Below, one piece after another: positions 44,442-52,261 of a stretch of DNA of 52,261 bases. Source of the stretch: Vulcanococcus limneticus LL (lineage in GTDB: Bacteria; Cyanobacteriota; Cyanobacteriia; PCC-6307; Cyanobiaceae). The notes beneath the pieces were generated by a model. That model was not told where the DNA came from and searched no databases. It worked only from the letters and a program-made list of their open reading frames with translations. The stretch covers positions 1 through 52,261 of the forward strand of contig NZ_NQLA01000020.1 in the NCBI RefSeq assembly GCF_002252705.1, read 5' to 3'. Each line of letters opens with the position of its first letter. The first letter of the stretch is position 1. The position numbers and the translations under genes were made by a program.

Positions 44442-44468
44442 ATGTAGCGCAGGGCACATGCGCTACAT
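44442..44468. repeat. 10-base inverted repeat beside the vanX-like pseudogene stop
   Basis: Arms ATGTAGCGCA (44442-44451) and TGCGCTACAT (44459-44468) are perfectly complementary with a 7-base spacer. On the minus strand they follow the pseudogene stop (44472-44474) by 3 bases, so a transcription-end hairpin is possible, though no T-run follows. It also lies 108 bases upstream of the 194-residue protein gene and could be an operator. Confidence 0.4.
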
Positions 44469-44471
44469 TGT

Positions 44472-45108
44472 TTATACGGAGGAGCCTTTCACCACTGGCC
44501 AGGACTGCCAGTCTTTCCAGCCGATGTGCCACCACTCCATGGGCACTGACAGGAAGCCACGACGCTCCATCGCCCCGCTCAGCCTCCTGGCCCCGGCGGC
44601 ACAGTCGCCGGGGCCGCCCGGAGCATCTCGATGGGCAGCCTCGGAGACGACGTCGGCGTCCGTGGGCATCGGCAGCTCCCGGCCCCGCCGGTCCACCAAC
44701 GTCACATCGACGGCGGTGCCGAGGGTGTGCCGGCCGGCGTTGTCGCGGGATCCGAGACGTAGCGAAGATCCCGGATGGCATCCCACATCCGCTGTTGAAC
44801 GGCAAGGGGGTGGCAGGCATCCCAGACCTTGATCCCAAGCCCCTCCACCGCCCGATCCCGTTGAACCTGCTGCAGGGCCAGGGGCACAGATCAACGCAGC
44901 CAGGGGAGCAGCACTGGCTAGCGGGTGGCGCCCAGAAAGTTGCAGGGGCTGGCGTAGCGCAGCCCCTGCAACTTTCTGGGCACGGCTCCAGGTCCAGCAA
45001 GGACACCCGCGCATCCCCTCGGCAGCTGAGGCCGCCGGCTGCAGCAGCGGGGGTGGCTGCTGTGCTGACTCCCATCAGGGCCACCAGCAGCACAAGACCG
45101 TGTCGCAT
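44472..45108 (-). pseudogene. D-alanyl-D-alanine dipeptidase (VanX/DdpX-like) pseudogene
   Basis: The fragments are in order but in three frames. From ATG 45108 a signal peptide is readable (MRHGLVLLVALMGVSTAA...AAA) up to SLLDLEPC. A second frame then gives LRYASPCNFLGATR, a TAG at 44918-44920, a TGA at 44891-44893, and GLGIKVWDACHPLAVQQRMW with DLRYVSDP. A third frame gives GRHTLGTAVDVTL (zinc ligands H and D) and RRGFLSVPMEWWHIGWKDW (E and H), ending at 44472. The family hydrolyses D-Ala-D-Ala in the periplasm for peptidoglycan turnover. Two frameshifts plus two stops make it non-functional. Confidence 0.85.
44931..44980. repeat. 21-base perfect palindrome inside the vanX-like pseudogene
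   Basis: Arms 44931-44951 and 44960-44980 are exact reverse complements over 21 bases around an 8-base loop (GCGTAGCG). The 44931-44951 arm, read on the minus strand, encodes the genuine family sequence SPCNFLG. The other arm replaces the expected upstream coding sequence. It therefore looks like a local inverted duplication that arose within the gene. Confidence 0.85.
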
Positions 45109-45164
45109 CGCCTTGGCGCGCCAGCTCCGCCTGGAGAACGGGTGTGCCGTCGGACCGCTCCCCC

Positions 45165-46019
45165 TCAGCCCTCGATCAGCTGGTAGCGGGTGACGAGCCG
45201 GCACTCCGAGCCCGGGGCCAGCTCCAGGCGCCGCTCGCCGCTCACCAGGGCCCCGCGCGGTGCCGTCCAGGGCTCCAGGCACACCATGGGCCGGGGCGGA
45301 TCGGTCCAGACCACCGCCAGATCGAAGGGCGCCGTGGGCTGCAGTTCCACGGCGAATCCTCCCTCCAGGTCCCGCAGCCGCACGGCGCCGGCGGTCTGGG
45401 CCAGCAGGTCCACCCCCTGCTCCAGCCGCTGCAACTGTGCCGCCGTCTCGGTGGGCGCCATGGTGAGGTGGTCGAAGCCACGGGGCGGCAGGCCTTCCAC
45501 CGCCGCGGCCGCGAGTGACGCGATGGCGAAGTAGGGATGGAGCCCGAAGGCGAAGGGCAGGGGCCGCTCTCCCGGGTTCTCGACCAACGCCGTGATCCCC
45601 AGGGCCCCAGGCTCGAGCCGCAGCTCCAGGCTGAGGCGGAAGGCGAAGGGATACTGCGCCCAGGTGGCGTCGGTATCACGAAGGCTCAGGACGACCCCGC
45701 TGCCATCGGCCAGGGCCTCCAGCCCCCAGGGGAGATCCCGGGCGAAGCCGTGCTGCTTCAGGATGACATCGCCCTCCGGCAGGGGCAACCGATCACCTGG
45801 CAGGTTGCCGCAGAGGGGGAACAGCACCGGCATCCCGCCGCGCACCGACTTGGATGGATCGGCGAACCGGTCCTGATCGAGATAGAGCAGCTCGCGGCCC
45901 CGGCAGCACCAGCCCGTGAGCAGTCCGCCCCGCTCCGGCACCAGCCGCAGCTGATCACCGCTGGCGGGGTGGCGGAACTCCCAGTGAAGGTAGGGAACGG
46001 AACGCTGGTTCAGCGGCAT
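45165..46019 (-). CDS. Aldose 1-epimerase / hexose-6-phosphate mutarotase-like protein
   Basis: Galactose-mutarotase fold of 284 residues. It shows LVPERGGLLTGWCCRGRELLYLD, MPVLFPLCGNLPGDR, LKQHGFARDLPW with the first catalytic-type His, FAFGLHPYFAIA with the second, and VCLEPWTAPRGAL carrying the glutamate. The combination of LFP-(x)-NLP, HGFAR and LHPYF is typical of the cyanobacterial aldose-epimerase-like subgroup. Its natural sugar is unknown; in the neighbourhood are glycogen phosphorylase and phosphoketolase. It lies 34 bases downstream of the hydrolase gene on the same strand. Confidence 0.9.
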   Translation of the reverse strand: MPLNQRSVPYLHWEFRHPASGDQLRLVPERGGLLTGWCCRGRELLYLDQDRFADPSKSVRGGMPVLFPLCGNLPGDRLPLPEGDVILKQHGFARDLPWGLEALADGSGVVLSLRDTDATWAQYPFAFRLSLELRLEPGALGITALVENPGERPLPFAFGLHPYFAIASLAAAAVEGLPPRGFDHLTMAPTETAAQLQRLEQGVDLLAQTAGAVRLRDLEGGFAVELQPTAPFDLAVVWTDPPRPMVCLEPWTAPRGALVSGERRLELAPGSECRLVTRYQLIEG

Positions 46020-46053
46020 GGCAGACAGGGGCTGGACGTGGCGAGCGGCAGCG

Positions 46054-47064
46054 TCACAGACCGGTCGCCGCAGGGCTGACGGCAGGGAACCCCTCCAGAG
46101 CAGCCAGCCACTCCAGCATCGCCCGGTTCACCTGCTCGGGCACCTCATCGTGGGGACAGTGGCCCGCCTCCAGCACCACCTCGGTGGTGCGGTCCGGGGC
46201 GTGGCGCTGGAAGGCGCCGCGACGGCCGGCGGCATTGATCCAGGGATCGCGGATGCCCCAGAGCAGCAGCAGCGGAGCCTGCAACTGGGCGAACAGCTCA
46301 TCGAGGGGCTGGCCGCGGGGAATGTCGAACACCGTCTTGAACACACCGAAGGCACCGGGATCGCGCGACGGTCGCAGGATCGACTCCACCAGGGCGTCAT
46401 CGACGTTGGTCTTGTCGATGTAGACCTGCCGCAGGGTGCGGCGCACGCTGGCGGGGCGGCGCAGGTTCTCGAACAGCAGCCGCTGCAGCACCGGACTCTT
46501 CAGCAGGGCGCTGCCGATGGTGCGGCGGGCGATGGCGCCCCAGCCCCGGGGCTCGGCCTGTTCATCGGAGAAGGGGCCAGCCGCGTTCAGCAGCGCCACA
46601 CCAGCAGCCTGCTCGCCCAGGGTCGCCCCGGCCGCCAGGGCCGCGTAGCCGCCGAGGGAGTTGCCCACCAGCACCGTGGGGCGACCGATGCGCTCGGCCA
46701 CGTAGGCCACCAGCTGGTCGCGCCAGAGGGCGCCGCCGTAACTGGGACCCTCGGGCTTGGCACTGCGGCCGAAGCCCAGCAGGTCCAGGGCATGCACCTC
46801 GTGGCGCTCGGCCAGGGCGGGGATGTTGAAGCGCCAGTGGTCAGTGGAGGCGCCGAAGCCATGCACCAGCAGGATCGCCGGCCCCACCGGGCTCTCCGGG
46901 CGGCGGCTGAGGCAGTGCACGCGGTGCCCCTGAAAGCTCCATGGCTCCTCGGCGCCGGGCGCAGCCGCCCCAGCCAGATCCTGTGCAGGCGATGCCGTCT
47001 CGGGCGGATCGAGGCGTGGCGATGTCACCAGCGGCTCGACGGGGGCGGCGGCAGGGCTGGTCAA
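46054..47064 (-). CDS. Alpha/beta hydrolase
   Basis: A 336-residue serine hydrolase. A 45-residue Ala/Pro-rich N-terminus precedes the fold: ILLVHGFGASTDHWRFNI (oxyanion region), LDLLGFGRSAKP, VLVGNSLGGYAAL with the nucleophile Ser, LLLLWGIRDPWIN with the Asp, and EAGHCPHDEVPEQVN with the His. This layout is that of cyanobacterial chlorophyllase/haloperoxidase-like hydrolases. The substrate is unknown. It is divergent from the small membrane protein gene by 52 bases. Confidence 0.9.
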   Translation of the reverse strand: MTSPAAAPVEPLVTSPRLDPPETASPAQDLAGAAAPGAEEPWSFQGHRVHCLSRRPESPVGPAILLVHGFGASTDHWRFNIPALAERHEVHALDLLGFGRSAKPEGPSYGGALWRDQLVAYVAERIGRPTVLVGNSLGGYAALAAGATLGEQAAGVALLNAAGPFSDEQAEPRGWGAIARRTIGSALLKSPVLQRLLFENLRRPASVRRTLRQVYIDKTNVDDALVESILRPSRDPGAFGVFKTVFDIPRGQPLDELFAQLQAPLLLLWGIRDPWINAAGRRGAFQRHAPDRTTEVVLEAGHCPHDEVPEQVNRAMLEWLAALEGFPAVSPAATGL

Positions 47065-47116
47065 CGGGCGGGGGCAGGGTGGTTGATGCTAGGGAGCCCA
47101 TCCCGCCCGCTGGCCC

Positions 47117-47413
47117 GTGCCCGACTGGACGCTGTTGCTCCCCGGAACGGCCCTCTGGGCCCTGGCCCTCTACGTGCCCCTCAGCGCACCGCTCTCCCGC
47201 CTGGAGCAGGTGCTGGCCGACGGCCCCCTGGAGGAGAGCGTTCAACAGGTCCTGCTGGTGCTGGCCAGCCTGGCGCTGGCCCTTGGGGTGGGCGCCCTCA
47301 CCAACCTGGGGCTGGGCTGGGCCCTGGGACCGGGCTGGGGCACCAGCCTCGGGCTGATGGCCGCTCTCTACGGCCTGTTCTGGGGCCTGGCCAGCCTGCG
47401 CGGCGAGCCCTGA
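47117..47413 (+). CDS. Small membrane protein of unknown function
   Basis: A 98-residue protein with three likely membrane helices: WTLLLPGTALWALALYVPL, VLLVLASLALALGVGALTNLGLG and LGLMAALYGLFWGLASL. A short charged loop (SRLEQVLADGPLEESVQQ) links the first two. The start is GTG at 47117. It ends 31 bases before the convergent methyltransferase-like gene. No family is recognised. Confidence 0.65.
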   Translation: MPDWTLLLPGTALWALALYVPLSAPLSRLEQVLADGPLEESVQQVLLVLASLALALGVGALTNLGLGWALGPGWGTSLGLMAALYGLFWGLASLRGEP

Positions 47414-47444
47414 GCCCCGCGGGCGGCGGGCCAGCCCCAGGTCC

Positions 47445-48008
47445 TCAGCGCCAGTCGAGCCAGGGCAGGCTGGACACGATCGCCGGCGTCACCGCCCGGT
47501 AGGCCGGGTAGTCGGGATGGCAGAGCGCCAGCTGGCGCTCCTCCCGGCGCGCCTTGCCGCCCAGCACAGCCGCCAGCGCCAGCAGCAGGGCCAGGTGCAA
47601 CAGGCTGCCCAGGGCCACGGTCACCCCCAGGGAGCAGAGCAGGATCGCCTGGTAGAGGGGATGGCGGCAGCGGCGGTAGGGGCCGCTGGTCACCAGGGCG
47701 GCGCCCGGCTTGGGGTCGGGCAGGGGTGTGAGGCTGGCCCCGAGCCCCCCGAAGGCCCGCGCCGCCAACACCAGCCCCAGCAGGAACGTGAGAGCCCCGG
47801 CCAGGGCCAGCGGCAGGGGCCAGGCGTAACCCCAGGAGCCGGGGGTCGGCCAGGGGGGCAGCAGGTGGGCGGCAATCAGCAGCCCCTGGGCCAGCAGCCA
47901 CCATTCGCCCCGGCGGTTGTCGAGCCAGCCGCCCCAGCTGAGGCCCCAGTCCGCCAGGGGTGAGTCAGGTGGGGATTTCGGCGAGGGCGTCGGCATCGGG
48001 ACCTCCAT
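47445..48008 (-). CDS. Isoprenylcysteine carboxyl methyltransferase-type membrane protein
   Basis: A 187-residue membrane protein of the ICMT / phospholipid N-methyltransferase family. Helices span about 35-55, 63-85 and 118-143. The SAM-binding end carries TSGPYRRCRHPLYQAILL, where GPYxxxRHPxY is the family signature, and REERQLALCHPDYPAYRA with the ExxL and YxxY-like residues. The in-frame second Met (start 47996) would shorten the overlap with the antiporter gene from 44 to 32 bases. Members methylate lipids, isoprenyl groups or small amines; the substrate here is unknown. Confidence 0.85.
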   Translation of the reverse strand: MEVPMPTPSPKSPPDSPLADWGLSWGGWLDNRRGEWWLLAQGLLIAAHLLPPWPTPGSWGYAWPLPLALAGALTFLLGLVLAARAFGGLGASLTPLPDPKPGAALVTSGPYRRCRHPLYQAILLCSLGVTVALGSLLHLALLLALAAVLGGKARREERQLALCHPDYPAYRAVTPAIVSSLPWLDWR

Positions 48009-49332
48009 CCTTTCCGGCCAGCACCAGTCTGAGCAGCAGCGGGGCCAGGAAGGTTGTGCCGATCACCATCAGCAGGATGGCGGCCTCCAGGGGCGGGCTG
48101 AGCAGCTTGGCCTGGGTGCCGAGCCCCAGGAAGATCAGACCCACCTCGCCACGGGGCATCATCCCCAGCCCCACCACCAGCCGGTTGGTGGGCTGCTTGG
48201 AGAGGAAGGCCCAGCCGGCGGCCACCTTGCCGGCAATCGCCACCACCAGCAAAAAGGCGGCGATCACCAGGCCCGGGCGGTTGGCCGGATTGGTGGGATC
48301 GAGCACCGAGAGGTCCATGCCGGTGCCGATCAACACGAAGAAGATCGTGGCGAACAGGGCCACCACCGGCTTCACCGACTCCTGGATGGCGTGGGTGTGC
48401 TTGGAGGTGCTGAGGATCAGGCCGGCGGCGAAGGCCCCCAGGGCCGCCTCCAGGCCGATGGCGGTGGCGGCGAAGCAGCTGAGCGAGAGCACCACGAATG
48501 AGGCCACGATCACCTCGCCCGGGGCCTTGAGCCGATCAATCAGGGCATCGAAGGCCGGGGCGGCACTGCGGCTCAGGCCGATGGCCGCCACCACGAACAC
48601 CACCGCGGCGGTCACGAGCTTGAGGATTGGCCCCAGCTCCAGGCTGCCGCCGCCTGCCAGGCTCACCACCACCGCCAGGATGACGATCCCGAGAATGTCG
48701 TCGAGCACGGCGGCGCCGATCACGATCTGCCCCTCGCGCGAGCGCAGCATCTTCAGCTCGCCGAACACGCTGGCGGTGATGCCGATGCTGGTGGCCGTCA
48801 TCGAGGCGCCGGCGAAGATCGCCGGGATCGGATCCACGTGGAACAGGAGCATCAGCCCCAGGGTCCCCAGCGCGAAGGGCAGGGCCACGCCCGCCACGGC
48901 CACCGTGGTGGCCTGGCCCCCCACCGCCACCAGCTCATCGAGCTCGCTCTCAAGGCCGGTGAGAAACAGCAGGGCATAGAGGCCCAGGTTCGCCACCGCC
49001 TCCAGGCTGGGGAAGCTCTCCACGTAAATGTCGCGGACGCTGGCCGCCGGCAGATCCGCCAGGGAACCCACCAGCTCCAGCACCGCTCCGCTCACGGCGG
49101 CCTGGGTCTCGGGAGGCACGATCAGGTGCAACCCCGAGACGCCGATCAGCACCCCGGCCACCAGCTCCCCCAGGATCGTGGGCAGCTGCAGCCGCACCAG
49201 CAGTTCAGCCAGCAGCCGGGCCGCCACAAAGATCACCAGGAAGCGGCCGACGCCGATCAGCGTCTCGGCCACCTCAAGCTGGTGGGCACTGGCCTCCAGG
49301 CCAACCTCCAGCAGGTATGGCGGCAGGCTCAT
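47965..49332 (-). CDS. Monovalent cation:proton antiporter (CPA2 / KefB-type)
   Basis: A 455-residue integral membrane protein with about twelve helices. Visible are [38 protein letters not shown] (helix with the conserved L-F-x-x-G-L-E), [39 protein letters not shown] with the ion-binding Asp pair, [11 protein letters not shown] and [15 protein letters not shown]. The order is that of CPA2 Na+ or K+/H+ antiporters. ATG 49332 was chosen because the upstream Met at 49428 would collide with the xfp start. No RCK/TrkA domain is fused. Its end overlaps the methyltransferase-like gene. Confidence 0.92.
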   Translation of the reverse strand: MSLPPYLLEVGLEASAHQLEVAETLIGVGRFLVIFVAARLLAELLVRLQLPTILGELVAGVLIGVSGLHLIVPPETQAAVSGAVLELVGSLADLPAASVRDIYVESFPSLEAVANLGLYALLFLTGLESELDELVAVGGQATTVAVAGVALPFALGTLGLMLLFHVDPIPAIFAGASMTATSIGITASVFGELKMLRSREGQIVIGAAVLDDILGIVILAVVVSLAGGGSLELGPILKLVTAAVVFVVAAIGLSRSAAPAFDALIDRLKAPGEVIVASFVVLSLSCFAATAIGLEAALGAFAAGLILSTSKHTHAIQESVKPVVALFATIFFVLIGTGMDLSVLDPTNPANRPGLVIAAFLLVVAIAGKVAAGWAFLSKQPTNRLVVGLGMMPRGEVGLIFLGLGTQAKLLSPPLEAAILLMVIGTTFLAPLLLRLVLAGKDGGPDADALAEIPT

Positions 49333-49426
49333 CGCGGGCGTGGGCAATTCACCACGAGAGTCTGGGGGGTCGGGCCTGGGGCTGGTGAGCACGGCTACGG
49401 TCCGGGCACGATCGGAACCCTCCGTC

Positions 49427-51883
49427 ATGCCCGCCACCCAGTCGGCCGCAGCGAGCGCCGCCGGTAGCGCCGAGATCCCCAGCAGGGAGCAGGAGCAGGA
49501 GCTGGCCCTGACCGATGCCTGGTGGCGGGCCGCCAACTACCTGGCGGTGGGAATGATCTACCTGCGCGACAACCCGCTGCTGGCCGAACCGCTGCGGCCC
49601 GAGCACATCAAGAACCGGCTGCTGGGCCATTGGGGATCGAGTCCGGGCCAGGCCTTCATCTGGGCCCATGCCAACCGGGTGATCCGCCACCACGACCTCG
49701 ACATGATCTACCTGTCGGGGCCTGGCCACGGCGCCCCGGGGGTGTTGGCGCCCAGCTACCTGGACGGCTCCTACAGCGAGATCTATCCCGACAAGTCCCA
49801 GGACGCCGTGGGTATGGGGCGCTTCTTCAAGCAGTTCTCCTTCCCCGGCCACATCGGCAGCCACTGCACACCGGAAACCCCCGGCTCGATCCACGAGGGG
49901 GGCGAGCTGGGCTACGTGCTCTCCCACGCCTGTGGCGCGGTCTTCGACAACCCGGACCTGATCGCCCTGGCCTGCGTCGGCGATGGCGAGGCCGAGACCG
50001 GGCCCCTGGCCACGAGCTGGCACATCAACAAGTTCCTCAACCCGGTGCACGACGGGGCGGTGCTGCCGGTGCTGCACCTCAACGGCTACAAGATCGCCAA
50101 CCCCACCCTGCTGGCCCGCATCCCCAGGGACGAGCTGGCGAGCCTGCTGCGCGGCTACGGCTGGGATCCGCTGTTCGTGGAGGGCCACGAGCCCGCGGCG
50201 ATGCACCGGGCCATGGCCGCGGCCATGGACACCGCCATCGGCCGCATCCTGCAGGTACGCGCCGAGGCCCGCGCCAGCGGCGAGGCGGTGCGGCCGGCCT
50301 GGCCGCTGATCGTGCTGCGCTCCCCCAAGGGCTGGACCGGCCCGGCCGAACTCAATGGCCAGAAGCTGGAGGGGTTCTGGCGCAGCCACCAGGTGCCGCT
50401 GCCCAACCCCCGCCACGATCCGGCCCAGCTGCAGCAGCTGGAGAGCTGGCTCAAGAGCTACCGGCCCTGGGAGCTGTTTGATGCCAACGGCCGGCTCTTG
50501 CCCGAGCTGCAGGTCCTCTCGCCCGTGGGGAACCGACGCATGGGCTCCAATCCCCACGCCAACGGCGGGCTGCTGCGCCGCAAGCTGCACCTACCCCCGA
50601 GTGCGGCCTACGCCGTGGCGGTGCCGGCACCGGGCCAGGTGGAGCACGAGAACACCGCCCCCCTGGGCGCCCTTCTGCGCGATGCCATCGGCCGCAACCC
50701 CAATTCGCTGCGGGTGTTCGGCCCCGATGAAACGGCCTCCAACCGCCTGCAGGCGATCTACGAGGTGAGCAAGAAGGTGTGGATGGAGGACTTCCTGCCC
50801 GAGGACCTGGGCGGCAGCGAACTGGCCCGAGAGGGCCGGGTTGTGGAGATGCTCAGCGAGCACACCCTGGTGGGAATGATGGAGGGCTATCTGCTCACGG
50901 GGCGGTATGGCTTCTTCCACACCTACGAGGCCTTCGCCCATGTGATCGCCTCGATGTTCAACCAGCACGCCAAGTGGCTGGAGAGTTGCATTCACCACGC
51001 CCCATGGCGCGCGCCGATCGGCCCCTGGAACTGCCTGATCAGCTCCACCGTGTGGCGCCAGGACCACAACGGCTTCACCCACCAGGACCCCGGCTTCATC
51101 GACCTGGCGGGCAACAAGAGCGGCGAGGTGGTGCGGGTGTATCTGCCGGCCGATGCCAACTCACTACTGGCAGTGGCTGAGCAGGCACTGGTAGAGACCA
51201 ACGTGTGCAACATCATCGTGAGTGACAAGCAGAATCACCTGCAGTACCTCACGCTGGAACAGGCCCAGGCCCACGTGGCCAAGGGGATCGGCCTGTGGAG
51301 CTGGGCCAGCAACGACCACATCGGCCACGAGCCCGATGAGCCGGATGTGGTGATGGCCTGCGCTGGTGACATCCCCACCAAGGAGACCCTGGCAGCCGTG
51401 GAGATTCTGCGTCGCGAAATCCCCAGGCTGCGCATCCGCGTACTGAACGTGGTGAAGCTGTTTGCCCTCACCGACCCCAGCGAACATCCCCACGGCCTCA
51501 GCAACCGTGACTTCGACACCCTCTTCACCACCAACCGGCCCGTGATCTTCAACTTCCACGGCTACCCCTGGCTGATCCACCGCCTAACTTACCGCCGCAC
51601 TAACCATGCCAACTTCCACGTGCGCGGCTACAAGGAAAAGGGCAACATCAACACACCACTGGAGCTGGCCATGAACAACCAGATCGACCGCTTCAATCTG
51701 GTGATCGACGTGATCGATCGCGTACCCGGCCTGGGATCCCGCGCCGCCCACGTGAAGGAACGCATGAAGGAAGCGATCCTGGCCAACCGCGCCTACGCCC
51801 ACGAGCACGGCATGGACGCCCCCGAGATCACCGACTGGCGCTGGAGCGCCCCCAGCACCGCCCCCCAGGAGACCGGAGTATGA
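49427..51883 (+). CDS. xfp: Phosphoketolase (xylulose-5-phosphate / fructose-6-phosphate)
   Basis: A ThDP enzyme that splits xylulose-5-phosphate or fructose-6-phosphate with inorganic phosphate to acetyl-phosphate plus a triose or tetrose phosphate, a carbon-saving bypass. The 818-residue protein has [45 protein letters not shown] (the ThDP GDGE motif near 185), [30 protein letters not shown] and [18 protein letters not shown]-like [17 protein letters not shown] near the end. The ATG at 49427 gives a length close to the family's. The stop overlaps the glgP start (ATGA). It is divergent from the antiporter gene. Confidence 0.97.
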   Translation: MPATQSAAASAAGSAEIPSREQEQELALTDAWWRAANYLAVGMIYLRDNPLLAEPLRPEHIKNRLLGHWGSSPGQAFIWAHANRVIRHHDLDMIYLSGPGHGAPGVLAPSYLDGSYSEIYPDKSQDAVGMGRFFKQFSFPGHIGSHCTPETPGSIHEGGELGYVLSHACGAVFDNPDLIALACVGDGEAETGPLATSWHINKFLNPVHDGAVLPVLHLNGYKIANPTLLARIPRDELASLLRGYGWDPLFVEGHEPAAMHRAMAAAMDTAIGRILQVRAEARASGEAVRPAWPLIVLRSPKGWTGPAELNGQKLEGFWRSHQVPLPNPRHDPAQLQQLESWLKSYRPWELFDANGRLLPELQVLSPVGNRRMGSNPHANGGLLRRKLHLPPSAAYAVAVPAPGQVEHENTAPLGALLRDAIGRNPNSLRVFGPDETASNRLQAIYEVSKKVWMEDFLPEDLGGSELAREGRVVEMLSEHTLVGMMEGYLLTGRYGFFHTYEAFAHVIASMFNQHAKWLESCIHHAPWRAPIGPWNCLISSTVWRQDHNGFTHQDPGFIDLAGNKSGEVVRVYLPADANSLLAVAEQALVETNVCNIIVSDKQNHLQYLTLEQAQAHVAKGIGLWSWASNDHIGHEPDEPDVVMACAGDIPTKETLAAVEILRREIPRLRIRVLNVVKLFALTDPSEHPHGLSNRDFDTLFTTNRPVIFNFHGYPWLIHRLTYRRTNHANFHVRGYKEKGNINTPLELAMNNQIDRFNLVIDVIDRVPGLGSRAAHVKERMKEAILANRAYAHEHGMDAPEITDWRWSAPSTAPQETGV

Positions 51884-52261
51884 GCGACATCGCCCCCCGC
51901 CAACTGCAACTGCCCACCCCAGGCTGCTACGCCGACCCGGACCGCAGCGGCCTTGAGGCCGACGACGTGTTCGACGGCATGACCGAGCACCTCTTCTACA
52001 CGCTCGGCAAGCTCGCCCCCACCGCCTCCCGCCACGACCTCTACCTGGCCTTGAGCCATGCCGTGCGCGACCGGCTGATGACCCGCTACCTGGCGGGCAT
52101 CGAAGCGATCCGCGCCACCCCCACCCGGGTGGTGGCCTACCTCTCGGCCGAGTTCCTGATCGGTCCCCAGCTGGGCAACAACCTGCTGATGCTCGGCATC
52201 CAGGAGGCGGCCACGGAAGCCCTGCGCCGCTTCGGCATCGAGCACCTGGAGGAGATCCTTG
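51880..52261 (+). CDS. glgP: Glycogen phosphorylase, N-terminal part (runs off the right edge)
   Basis: Phosphorolyses glycogen to glucose-1-phosphate. Only about 127 residues are present. [14 protein letters not shown] and [20 protein letters not shown] correspond to the family's N-terminal HLxYTLG and ALAxxVRDRL blocks. [20 protein letters not shown] is the highly conserved Y-L-S-x-E-F-L-x-G-R-x-L-x-N-N block. The start overlaps xfp by ATGA, so the two are co-translated. The missing C-terminus with the PLP lysine lies outside the window. Confidence 0.92.
   Translation, partial: MSDIAPRQLQLPTPGCYADPDRSGLEADDVFDGMTEHLFYTLGKLAPTASRHDLYLALSHAVRDRLMTRYLAGIEAIRATPTRVVAYLSAEFLIGPQLGNNLLMLGIQEAATEALRRFGIEHLEEIL

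Overview
The window is about 52 kb of very GC-rich, gene-dense bacterial DNA, best read as the chromosome of a unicellular alpha-cyanobacterium of the Cyanobium / freshwater Synechococcus type. The reasons are a ferredoxin-type heme oxygenase of the kind that feeds phycobilin synthesis, a DUF1350 gene, an NADP-type isocitrate dehydrogenase next to a glycolate dehydrogenase subunit, and scattered copies of the cyanobacterial HIP1 octamer GCGATCGC (for example at 4022, 7963, 10615, 10986, 24497, 24728, 28385 and 35685). No tRNA, rRNA, CRISPR array or insertion sequence was seen.

Layout. 0.1-1.4 kb: CCA-adding enzyme (minus). 1.5-8.0 kb: a plus-strand nucleotide-sugar operon, galE - rmlA - rmlC - rmlD - rmlB - kdsD - kdsC, making UDP-galactose, dTDP-L-rhamnose and the first Kdo intermediates. 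8.0-10.9 kb: a minus-strand block HIT protein - glycosyltransferase - kdsB, followed by a close paralog of that glycosyltransferase. 11.0-12.9 kb: kdsA and an unassigned protein with capsule-type motifs (plus). Together these encode a complete CMP-Kdo pathway. 13.0-17.6 kb: PcrA/UvrD helicase and a divergent OafA-type acyltransferase with a C-terminal SGNH domain. 17.7-18.4 kb: a decayed membrane-protein gene.

18.4-32.6 kb is one long minus-strand surface-glycan locus of fourteen genes, many joined by ATGA or TGATG overlaps: two polymerization/export-type membrane proteins (a Wzy-like protein and a PglK/MsbA-like ABC flippase), six glycosyltransferases, an epimerase, a DegT aminotransferase, a SAM methyltransferase, a helical protein of unknown role and a GtrA/GtrB pair. 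It presumably consumes the sugars made at 1.5-13 kb.

32.6-42.8 kb is metabolic: heme oxygenase, a small conserved-looking protein, icd-glcF, then a minus-strand group (SsuA-like binding protein, acireductone dioxygenase, four-carbon sugar-acid kinase, and after a 336-base gap an SsuD-like monooxygenase) lying between glcF and glcE. 42.8-45.1 kb is a decay zone: a DUF1350 gene broken by one amber codon, an unassigned 194-residue protein, and a frameshifted D-Ala-D-Ala dipeptidase gene carrying a 21-bp perfect palindrome. 45.2-52.3 kb: aldose epimerase, alpha/beta hydrolase, two small membrane proteins, a cation/proton antiporter, and a divergent phosphoketolase - glycogen phosphorylase operon that runs off the right edge.

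The likeliest novelty is the Kdo branch with its unassigned 366-residue protein and twin glycosyltransferases, and the organosulfur / acireductone / four-carbon-acid cluster. All assignments come from reading motifs; no database search was run.
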